Shown here one piece after another: positions 40,601 to 49,816 of a DNA stretch of 64,000 nt. A program made the position numbers and the translations under genes. The stretch's first letter is position 1. Every line of letters starts with the position of its first letter. Source of the DNA: Apostichopus japonicus (lineage: Eukaryota; Echinodermata; Holothuroidea; Aspidochirotida; Stichopodidae); the NCBI RefSeq assembly GCF_037975245.1, contig NC_092583.1, positions 17,444,764 to 17,508,763 on the forward strand. Reading direction: 5' to 3'. The notes beneath the pieces were generated by a model. It was not told the DNA's origin. It did not search any database and saw only the letters and a list, made by a program, of their open reading frames with translations.

Positions 40601-42935
40601 TCATTTAAGTAATTCGGCTCTGACAAATACTTATCGTTATTCGAATACTTATTCGCTAGTATTCGGATACTTATTCGCTAGTATTCGAATACTTATTCGC
40701 TGGTATTCGAATACTTATTCGCTGGTATTCGAATACTTATTCGCTGGTATTCGAATACTTATTCGCTGGTATTCGAATACTTATTCGCTGGTATTCGAAT
40801 ACTTATTCGCTGGTATTCGAATACTTATTCGCTGGTATTCGAATACTTATTCGCTGGTATTCGAATACTTATTCGCTGGTATTCGAATACTTATTCGCTG
40901 GTATTCGAATACTTATTCGCTGGTATTCGAATACTTATTCGCTGGTATTCGAATACTTATTCGCTGGTATTCGAATACTTATTCGCTGGTATTCGAATAC
41001 TTATTCGCTGGTATTCGAATACTTGTACGCTAATTAGTTATGTTATGAAGGCTTAACAGGTTTCTGAATACTTACTCGAATACTTATTGAATACTTGTAT
41101 GCTAATCAGTTCCAAGTAAGGAGAGTTAGGAATTTGGCCAGCTAGTTGTCGTAGCTCCTTGATTAAAACTCTCCAAACAAATAATGAGAATAACCAGAAT
41201 TCTGAAGAATGTTAAATTAAATGCACTTAATTTAAAAGTCTGTTCTGATGAGTTGGCCTGCTGGTGACATCAAGTATTCTACGACATCAGATCTTCCACA
41301 TCAGATATTCCACGACATCAGTATAGTTGAAAACAATAAATGGTATTATGAATTTCCAATCCCAACAAAATATTATCCTTTAATTTTAATCAATGGTGTC
41401 GCTGGGTATCCTTCAGTAAAATAATATCAATATCCTCTGTAGTAAAATAATGTCCTGTATAATAATAGGTGTCCTTTATAATAAAATAGTTTCCCAGACT
41501 GTCAGTTGAATATCACAACTTCCATAAAATGATAAGGACTACAGTAACTTGAACTATGTAAATTAAGGTTTAAAACAAACTATCCAGCCATTAAACTATC
41601 TTTCTCTTCTTTTACAACTGCCTTGCTCAGATACTTATAGCCAACTTCCTAACTCCTTATACCCCTCACAAAACTCCCTTTGTTACTAAAATATATACAC
41701 ACAGACCCCATTTCCTGTAGGGGCTAATTTCCAGGAACAAGAAGATAGTTGCCTAGCAACCCAGAAGAGGTAGAAGTGTAGAGGTTTTAATCCACCCTTT
41801 TGCTGCCACAAGACAACATACAAATATACTGTACAAATGTATAGCCCCTCTGTACAGTGAGCACTACACAGTGCACTAATAAACAAGTAAAACTATGGTA
41901 CAAAACAAAACTTTATGTAATAGCTGACCATCTTATAAAAGGAAATAAGTATTCGAATAGGCATTCCTTAGGTATTCAATGAAATAAGTATTCGAATACT
42001 TATTGGAATTGCTATATTTAGTATTCGATTAAGCATTCAAAGGAAAGAAGTATTTAAATACCTATTAGAATAGTTATTTTAAGTATTCAATTAGGTATTC
42101 TAAAGTCTGAATACTTAAATTTTTGAAATACCAACTATAAGGCTATTCGAATACTTAGCGAATACTTAATAGTTATTTGTTTTGGGTAAGGGAAGGTGAA
42201 CTGCTACGTAGGAACTGTGTTGTTGTCTAACACTTGCAGTAACTATCTACTGTCCAAATACAGGAAATCTCGGTAAGATTACAAATGGAAACAAACAGTG
42301 TGATTTGATCTATTGGTCACCATCTCTTTCTTTTACCTAGAATATACATGACTGTGATCCCAATCATGAATTATGGGATGACATAGCAACTCTAAAGCTG
42401 TTTAAATCAGTTGCTTACTAGGGTTTTTAAACTTTCATACAGTCCAATATTTGATATTATGTTTCCTTCTCTCTTACTTATCATTACAATTAGTGTAAGT
42501 CTTCATAATAGCCTAACATTATATAAATTATACAAGACATAGGTTACCGCCTGTCAAGTTATCAACTCACCTGAAATTGGATATGTAAGATATGCTTCCA
42601 TCTCTCCAAGCTGGTATTCCTTTGGGTTCCAGTATCGTTTTCTGTAACCTTTTCTTCCCAATGAGGTAAGTAATCTGTGACAACAATCTGACTTTTTTGG
42701 GCGAAAGAGATCCATTTCTGTTCATTTCGTAGAAAATGTCTCGAGCTGAAAGATCTCTCTTTTCTAGGAAACTTTCATCGTTCATGAATTCAAAACAGAG
42801 AAACTTTAACATTGGGACATCTTTTCCACCTATCTTTGAACCCAGTTTAAACAGCAAGTCAGCATAATCTTTCTCTGAAACAGTTGGCAATTCAGATATC
42901 TTAGCATCTGCCTCTATGTCCCCGGTTCCTGCCAT
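27220..42935 (-). CDS. CASP8: Caspase-8-like initiator caspase: two DEDs, long linker, p20/p10 domain with non-canonical active site; 13 exons
   Basis: This is a predicted cytosolic initiator cysteine protease recruited through death effector domains. Exons in transcript order: 42571-42935, 39378-39619, 38343-38492, 37873-37947, 37490-37603, 31967-32026, 31703-31783, 31259-31354, 30772-30870, 30158-30244, 29484-29672, 28768-28974, 27220-27755. They join in frame to 766 residues plus stop (human caspase-8 is 479). DED1 is about 23-100 and DED2 about 122-200. Residues 203 to about 485 are a Ser/Thr/Lys/Glu-rich linker from eight small phase 1-1 exons. The protease domain keeps P1-pocket Arg495 (IPRG), catalytic His568 (CSHGD), Cys611 ([10 protein letters not shown]) and a small-subunit Arg674 ([11 protein letters not shown]). 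The usual QACxG reads NTCLR, so the pocket Gln is Asn. The p10 part carries ALKAE three times at 713-727 from a 15-bp coding repeat. The start is the Met at 42935, chosen over one seven codons upstream because a splice-acceptor-like CAG lies between them. It could be a caspase-10-type paralogue or a regulatory pseudo-caspase. A linker exon may have been missed in the 5.5-kb intron 5. Confidence 0.9.
28430..28680. repeat. (TA)n-rich microsatellite in caspase intron 12
   Basis: About 250 bases almost entirely of TA repeats with interspersed TATG, TATAAA and TTT words, immediately before exon 12 in sequence coordinates. Confidence 0.95.
29020..29345. repeat. Dispersed repeat copy containing one 93-bp satellite monomer, in caspase intron 11
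   Basis: 29020-29085 matches one monomer of the 33829-36611 array ('ccagaatgcaaaaa', 'gcattgtggttt', 'gagcagttttcttcatg'). 29126-29345 matches 36612-36825 on the right flank of that array ('tgactccaaatgaccttt', 'caataggcttctttaactca', 'aaggttttcacaatttgacc'). Diverged relatives of the flank part occur near 7118-7205 and 51999-52110. Confidence 0.8.
32780..33145 (+). mobile_element. Possible Penelope-like retroelement fragment with hammerhead-like motif, in caspase intron 5
   Basis: A pyrimidine-rich stretch leads into 33029-33067. There GCCT, TTGAAGA, a 5-bp hairpin (GATCC-tgcta-GGATC), GAAAC, GTC and AGGC occur in the order of a minimal hammerhead ribozyme. Penelope-like elements are known to carry such motifs. 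The invariant first core C is T and the core has one extra A, so it looks degenerate. No reverse transcriptase frame is present. Confidence 0.35.
33829..36611. repeat. 93-bp satellite array, ~30 monomers with higher-order structure, in caspase intron 5
   Basis: Every monomer has 'actattagcacttaatgcat', 'cattgtgg' and 'ttttcttcatgtac'. Diagnostic variants (ccaaaatgc + aacaagagcgg; gaaattaatgc-type insertion + gatggatg; aaactgc; cacgagtggctttc; gcagcatgagcag) recur in fixed order, defining a ~466-bp five-monomer unit and longer repeats. Both exon neighbours are intact. Confidence 0.97.
36612..36825. repeat. Dispersed repeat flank bordering the satellite
   Basis: Matches 29126-29345, with differences throughout. 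It joins the last satellite monomer at the same junction order as in the 29-kb copy. Confidence 0.8.
37655..37825. repeat. Degenerate ~31-bp tandem repeat in caspase intron 4
   Basis: 'aaacaatgcttttgatgagt' and 'caacagtc' words recur about five times. Confidence 0.75.
39745..39815. repeat. ~22-bp short tandem repeat in caspase intron 1
   Basis: 'tcaagcctaacagggttgtt' occurs about three and a half times. Confidence 0.85.
40640..41025. repeat. 22-bp minisatellite built on a GTATTCGAATAC palindrome, in caspase intron 1
   Basis: About 17 copies of a 22-bp unit (cttattcgct + ggtattcgaata), almost all identical in the core. Degenerate relatives surround it at 40420-40640, 41040-41110 and 41945-42175, so the homogeneous core seems to be a recent expansion in an older repeat field. 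Confidence 0.95.
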
Positions 42936-45329
42936 GACTATATTCTGAACAATCAAGACCTGTTAGCCATAAACTGCACTTCCTGTATCTAGCCAGTAAA
43001 TCATGTAAAAGGAAAGAAAATATTGAAACAATTAACATTCAGTTTGACTCTCTTTATTCCAGACAAAAACGATGAAAGCTTAAAAAGTATGGTACAGTGA
43101 CAAAGAGTTTTACTAAATCTTTAATCGCTATAGCCCATGGACCCTGTCGCAATTTACAGTTTGCACTTGATATATATAATTGGTATTGCATCAAAAGCCT
43201 ACAGTATATAGAGGTCAGTATGGCAGCCAGGATAGACATTTTAACATGTGAGACTAATTTGATTCTGTAGGATCATATAATAGTAATTGTGTATTATAAT
43301 AGGGCCTACACACTTCTTCTTTATGTAAGAGATGCAACTCCTCAAGGTAGGCTAAGTATCATTGCTTCCTAATAGTTTGATAATGATCATAATGCCTAAC
43401 TATAAACAATAAGTATACACATTGTTTACAATTTTGAAAAATAATTTTGAAATGTTGTTGGCCATTTACTACAAGGCTTAAGCATAGGCTTTCCCAATAA
43501 TCCAAAAACTGAATGTAATAACATACAAAAAGACAAGTCCCATTCATAGCTTCTAACCCAGATCAACAACACATCAATTTAGTTGAAATTGTTAGCGTAC
43601 AGTCATTCCTCCTATTGCAAGTTTGTCATAATCTGAATGCTTTTGTTTCTAAAACTTCCAGTGATGCGAAATGAAAAGAAAAACAATATTTTCTTTAAGC
43701 AGTATCCTGTAATTTTACTATACTGTTGTAAGTAGACAGCGCCATAATTATAGATGTTGGTATGCCATCATAAATCACGCTGACGATGATGCTACGAAAA
43801 GCACGCCCAGAATTTCTTCATTTTTTTTGTCAAAATATAAAAGGTATGTGCATCTTGCTAACATACTGCAAAGCCTTATATGCCTTGGCCTTTGTAGAAA
43901 TAGATAACTCTATGCAGCAATGAGTAACAGTTGTTAGTTCAACGTATTAAGTGCGTCATATGCCTAGGCAATGATATTCTAAACTGTAAGTGGCAGTGTT
44001 ACACGTTACACTTGATTTAGCCTATGCCTATAGCAAAGTGGACACTGACGGTTTATTTACCAATCATTCGTAGAGCTTGAACCCTAGTTATTGATAGCCT
44101 AAGCCACTAGTTGAACAAACTTTTACGATTCTACATGAACATATGAATATAAAATATTAAATGCAACAAACTTTTTAAATTCCTCGGTAGTGTTTGGATG
44201 TGAACAAAACGTCAAAACTTACTTCGCGATGCCTACCGCTGAACCAGATCGAGATCTGGTGATAGATGGGATTCCCCTTACCAAAGTGAAACTGCTAACG
44301 TTGTCACGATTGCGCAGAACGGAAGCTCGCCGTGTATGGCGGGCCATCAGTCTCAAATCGTGTGGAATCGACATACCGATTTAAATCGAAATATGCCAAT
44401 TTCCTTTAACTTATACCAGTTTCTAGCAGCTTAAATTGATTTCTACCGATTTAAATTGACATATTATCGATTTAAACTGGCAGATGTCGATTTAAATTAA
44501 CTGATCCCAGTTTAATTCGACATACCGTTGATTTAAATCGACATATGCCAATTTAAATCGATGATATGTCACATTAAATCGGTATTAGATATAGCAATAT
44601 CATTTGACTTATACCAGTTTAAATCGACATATACCGATTTAAATCCATGATATGTAAAATAAATCGGTATATGTCAATTTAAATCGCCATACGCCATACT
44701 CCGTGATGGGTAATGATGTACAGCCAACCTTGTTCGATCCATTGTTGTCACAATCGCCATATACTGTTCATTCTGTCAGTACGGGTGTTTTGAAGAGAGA
44801 CATGAAAGTTCACAGGTTCGGAATTGCCAGTTTTTCCATAATTAAACGGTCATCGCTACTGCATCCAAAGTTATTTTTATATTATTTATAAATATTGAGA
44901 ATAAATTAGAGCTACCCGTGGCACATGGCAAACTGAAGATTAAGAAACAATCAATACAGGAAAACAAGAGATAAAGAAATCTGTAGACGAGATGAAGTAA
45001 TTACCAGAGCAGATAGGGTTGCTGGAAAGATTTTCTGGTGGCGTAGAGTAACTATGTTGGCCTCTTTTTACATAAGCCTATGGTCCATGTTGGCCATGAT
45101 GGTTGTGACCAGACACAATTAAATGCACTGGTGCCTTAAAGGCATTGAAGACTCGCCCCAAACCGTGTGTAGCCCTCTGAAGAAAGTGGACTTTCCGTTG
45201 CTTACAAGTGAAGGTTTCTTCTTGTCGCTACAAAATGCAGACAGTAATGAAACGTGGTACCTTGTTATCTTTATCTAGACCTGAGATGTCCATCGCTGCT
45301 ATGTACACTGTGTTGTGGGTATTGACCGT
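42936..45329. other. Upstream region of the caspase gene, no coding sequence recognised
   Basis: It holds the caspase 5' UTR and promoter in unknown position. An open frame at 44190-44384 (plus) runs into a TTTAAA-rich repeat and has no recognisable domain. Confidence 0.4.
44340..44700. repeat. Degenerate array of ATTTAAAT palindromes
   Basis: 'cgatttaaatcgacatatac' and variants on both strands recur at irregular ~25-35 bp steps. Because units are near-palindromic, the array reads alike on both strands. Confidence 0.8.
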
Positions 45330-45895
45330 CATAGGCGTACGGGACCATTTCAGTTTGGGGGGGCAGAACTTTTTGTGCCCGAAAGTTCCCGTGACACTAT
45401 CTAAGCGGAGCGCCACCATCGGTTGGCGCGTAGCGTACAAGAAAATTTTTGGCAAACAATGCCTCTCAGATTGCCGGAAACGGCACTTCTGAGGCCTTGT
45501 AAGTTGCATCTAAACATTCTTTACTTTATAATCTCACCTTTTAGAAATTTACACTTCCCCAAAAATTTTGTAAATTAGAAGAAGAAAAAATGGTAACATC
45601 ACTTTGAAGGGGAAAAATGGGACAGTATATTTTTTAAGCTCCATATATTTAGTTACCTTATTTATTATTTTAACACAGTACTCAGCTACCTCCAGAAAAA
45701 CATACATTGTTCAACGACACGTAGGCGGGATAATGTCGCTGTCTCGGTGAGACTGCAATTTGTCTCACAAAAAAAGTATAAAATATAACAAAGAATATGA
45801 TAAACCTGTACTTCTAGGCTTGTAGGCACTCCCCCCCCCCCATCCATGAACAAGAAAAATGTTTCTTATATACACTCATGTTGGGGATGTCCAGT

Positions 45896-46536
45896 CAAGG
45901 GCGGCGGAAGCACTTTTAATCTGGGGGGCACCAACCTCAAAGGGCACTTTGCAGAAATTCGATTGGACTGATGCAGCCTTATATTTAGTACCCTTTATAA
46001 CTCTTATTGTATTATCTTATTTGTGTATACACATCACTCCATCAACGCCCCCCCCCCCCCAAGGAAAATATGCATACTAGCACTGCAATTTCCAAAGCGC
46101 AAATTGGGAAACAAGGAAGTTTTCTTTTGAGACAAAATGAGGTGAAATCATGCTAGTTGCTAATGTAGGAATCTTCCGAATTAGAGTTTTTTTTTTCTTG
46201 TTAATATCTTAACAAATTTTTCCCATTCGAAATAGCTTTGAGTTTGACCCACAGAAATTCATTAAAAGTCACAGGTTTAGCCAGGATTTGCAAAGTTGTG
46301 TGCAAGACTATCTGAGCGGAGCGCCACCATCGGATGGCGCGGAGCGTACTATAAAATTTTTGGTTTTACAAACCCCTCAGATGGCCGGAAACGGCCCTCC
46401 CCGAGTGTTCATTCTGGTTCCCTGGCCTCTTGCTAACTTGAGGCACCTCAATTTTTATGTAAAAAAGGCACATTTTTAACCTGAGGAAAATTGGGGGGGC
46501 ACGTGCCCCCTGTGCCCCCCGGTTCCGCCGCCCTTG
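45896..46536. mobile_element. Nested MITE with CAAGGGCGGCGGAA terminal inverted repeats
   Basis: Perfect 14-bp inverted ends. GTCCAG occurs just outside both ends (45889-45894 and 46537-46542), offset by one base, so the target duplication is imperfect. Its interior at 46310-46400 resembles 45398-45490 of the host element (gcggagcgccaccatcgg, gccggaaacggc), so both belong to related families. Confidence 0.75.
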
Positions 46537-46718
46537 GTCCAGGTATACAATTGACTAGTTAGAAAAAAAATTGATCGTGCAAAAAGCATGGTAGCCCAGA
46601 TGAACTGGGCTTACGGTGGTGTTACACGGAATTATTCGGGCATCTTGATGCTAAATAAAGAAAATCATGGAATTGTCGGGCAAAAATTTGAAAAAGATTC
46701 GGGCAAGCTACTGCATAT

Positions 46719-46724
<6 letters not shown>

Positions 46725-46800
<76 letters not shown>
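46725..46800. repeat. (TA)n microsatellite
   Basis: TA repeat with a few TG interruptions, inside the hAT-like element. Confidence 0.95.
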
Positions 46801-47374
46801 TTCCAGAGGACAACAAAAATATATTTTTTTCTCCTCTTAGGCTGCCCAAATTTTTCAGGACTTTTGCCCGAATTTCCTGTCCTCTGGAAATTTGGGGGGG
46901 GGGCAGTCTGCCCCCTGCCCCCCCCGCCTATGTTGACCGTAGCTGCATGTATTGACTGTACCCTGTCACTAGTGTCTAATTACTGACGTGTGTGTATTTT
47001 CTGTGATCGATGGTGGTGTCTAACACTTCTGTTACACCTCATTCGAAACTAGGTCAGAATACCAGCATCAGACGTTTCTTTTGTGCGCAAGTCTTCACTC
47101 CCTTTAAGCTTTGGTTATGGTCAACTATGTGCAGCATTACTTGGGCTCAACATTATTTGGTATAAAGATGTCAAAGACGTACAACAAGATACAAATCAAA
47201 CAGACAGTAATGTTTTGCATGTATATTATAACACAACAGAAACTTCTGTAACAGGTATATATAACATTCAGAAGAAACAAAATATAATATCTGAAACAAA
47301 CTAAACATGAATAAAGAAAAAGAGGTAAAAAGTCTGAACATTTGAAAGACATAAACCAGTACTCTTGTGTCCTG

Positions 47375-47548
47375 ACTAAATTAGTCACAGGACGTAGAGG
47401 CCTGTAGTTGGGAGTTCGGAGGACTGGGTCTAATGACAGTATTGGTGAGGGTTTTCTGTAGTATGTGAAAACCCTCACCAATACTGTCATTAGACCCAGT
47501 CCTCCGAACTCCCAACTACAGGCCTCTACGTCCTGTGACTAATTTAGT
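47375..47548. repeat. Perfect 82-bp inverted repeat with 10-base loop
   Basis: Arms 47375-47456 and 47467-47548 are exact reverse complements over all 82 bases; the loop is tgtagtatgt. There is no open frame or transposon terminus at the ends. Confidence 0.95.
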
Positions 47549-48177
47549 TATAAACACAAAACATCACCTGCAACCTTCCCTCTAACAAGTGAAACATTTT
47601 GCCTTAAATCATTAACTACAAGTTCTACATTTTCAGTTTTAATGAACAAGCCTTTACACAATTTAAACTTGTAGTTAAGGTTCCGATAGTTATTCCACAA
47701 TTGTCATAATGTAAAATTTAGAATCTGTATTAACTGTAGCATATGACCTATTAATTCATCATTCTGGAGAAATATACAATAAGATATATATTATTGAACT
47801 GGATTATTACCACAGGCTTAATTGAGTAGCTTAGGGTTGAATATATTCAAATGTGTACATTGGATGTATATGGATAAGGAACGGGAGGAGAGGTGGGGGG
47901 GGGGGGCGGTGTGCCAACACAAGTTTTCAGCAAGTTTGGAATTTTCCTGATACATCTCTCAATAATATCAGCTGCACAAACCCAATCTGTTGCTAGAACA
48001 TGTTCTCACGTACAATTTTTTCACAAAAATCCACTTAATCAGAACTTCAAATATAGTAAATATAAAATATCCATATTACAATAACAGTAGAGAGGTCATT
48101 AGTATGGACTCAAAATGGCCCTAAGTTAATGAAATTCTATTTTGCAGTTGGCTTTCTAATATATTCTGCTGCCAATT

Positions 48178-48240
48178 GGTGGAGGGAAGGGGGAAGGGGG
48201 GGGGGAAGGGGGAGGGAGGGAGGAGGGAGGGAGGGAAGAG
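48178..48240. repeat. G-rich polypurine tract
   Basis: About 60 bases of GGGA/GGA runs with several G tracts, able in principle to form G-quadruplex or triplex DNA. Confidence 0.85.
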
Positions 48241-49816
48241 ACCTGATCAAAAACTTGGGACACATACACCACTTGTGACTGCTTTCTTAATTTTAGATAT
48301 GCTAAACTATAAAAGTTGTAGTAAAAATGTATATACATATGAAGAAAACGATACATTTATTTCCAAAATGGAAAATGTTATTCTCCTATCCAGTGCTATA
48401 TTTATCAACCTTCTACTCCAGGTTGTTCCCTATTATTACCCCTCACCGAGATTAACATCCCCAAGAATGCTGCTATCAGCCAATAACGTTTCCACCAAGA
48501 TAAAAAGATGAGAAAGTATAGAACAACAAAGTGCCCGTATTTGCCAGGAATTTCATACCAGGTATATCAGTTTGCCCAGTCCTATCACCCTGCCCAGGAC
48601 TATTTAGCTCATAGCCTCATATCATATAGACAACTGCTGTGAAAAAACCAAATAATGCTAAGCCGAATAACAGTATTAGTAGTACACAATATCCAATAAG
48701 ATAACACACGATTCAGATTCCTCAAAATTGTTAGTACGTAAAATTCCAAAGCTTTGTTTCAACCATTTCTAACGATGAAGTAGAAATGAATAGGTGAATT
48801 TTTAAATTTGATATTAATGAAGGGTAATTAATTTTCTAGAAAAATTTAAAGGGCTACCTGACACCTAGTCTCCTAAACGAGATATTATCCATCATATGAG
48901 ATGGTTTTAACTAATATCGTACCTGCCTATTACATGCAATGAAGATACATGTGATCATCCTAGCTATGGTGCTTTCCTTAATTACGAACAAAATATGTCA
49001 AAGTGTTTACAAATTTACAAACATGAAGTGGTTACCCATCACTATTCTTTATATAATGCTAAGATAATGGACTGTCACTGGATGGAATTCTGTTATAGCC
49101 ACTTTTTCATTGTCTAAAACTTCCCAGTCAATTTTCCATTATTCATTTATTGATATCGATAAGAAAGAGTACAAATGTCATCTTGGCAGCTGAATAATCT
49201 AGTAAAAAACAAACAATCATTATAAAAAGCATGTGAATTGTGAAAGTAGTCTGTTATATTGCTCTTGTGGAATATTTCTCTTGTTGTGAAAACTTGTGAT
49301 TCCTGATCAATTAATTACCCGTCAATGAAATATTTATGAAAATATAATCAAAACATGAGAAATGTCTTGCCCATCAGTCCACAGCAGACTTTTAATTGGG
49401 TGCGAAAATTTTAAGATTATTGGGACTGAAGATTTGTATAAGCCCAGAAAGTTATTTACCAGATCCATTCTAGCAAACACTAAGACAAACACTTCTACCC
49501 AAGGCAGTATTGTCACACAGGTAAGCACACTTGGTCTAAAGGTGAGAAAAAAGTAGCTGGAAAATGAATCATCTAGTAAGTTATAAGGTGTTCTTGGAAA
49601 TAATCTTGAAGACTCGTACCATTACCTCTTTAGCTTGATGCTTCAAATCCCAATAGAAACAAATTGAAAAAGTTTAGGTGGTTACCCCGCTTCCGCGGTA
49701 TCTGGTTATATCAATTAATATACTTGTCATGTCTCATATACCCTCACTCTAGAAAATGGGCCTCTAGTGATATGTAATTCAGCCACCAAATTACAACTCC
49801 CTAAGTAGCTCAGCAT

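Larger units (their letters stand above)
45330..46932. mobile_element. hAT-like non-autonomous DNA transposon with 8-bp target duplication and nested insertion
   Basis: The left terminus CATAGGCG (45330) and right terminus CGCCTATG (46932) are inverted repeats. They are flanked by identical 8-bp sequences TTGACCGT (45322-45329 and 46933-46940). An 8-bp duplication is typical of hAT insertions. The left ~420 bases match the element at 1-402 in inverse orientation. It contains a nested element (45896-46536) and a TA microsatellite (46725-46795). No transposase frame was found. Confidence 0.8.
46941..49816. other. Intergenic region downstream of the SPFH gene
   Basis: No coding exon recognised. 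It holds the perfect hairpin at 47375-47548 and the polypurine tract at 48178-48240. The right end must include the SPFH 3' UTR. Confidence 0.5.

Noticed and set aside
44190-44384. 64-codon plus-strand open frame upstream of the caspase
   Set aside because: No domain recognised; its end runs into the TTTAAA palindrome repeat; no splice partners visible.
47375-47548. microRNA precursor
   Set aside because: Metazoan precursors are shorter and have mismatches; an 82-bp perfect stem fits a fold-back or artefact better.
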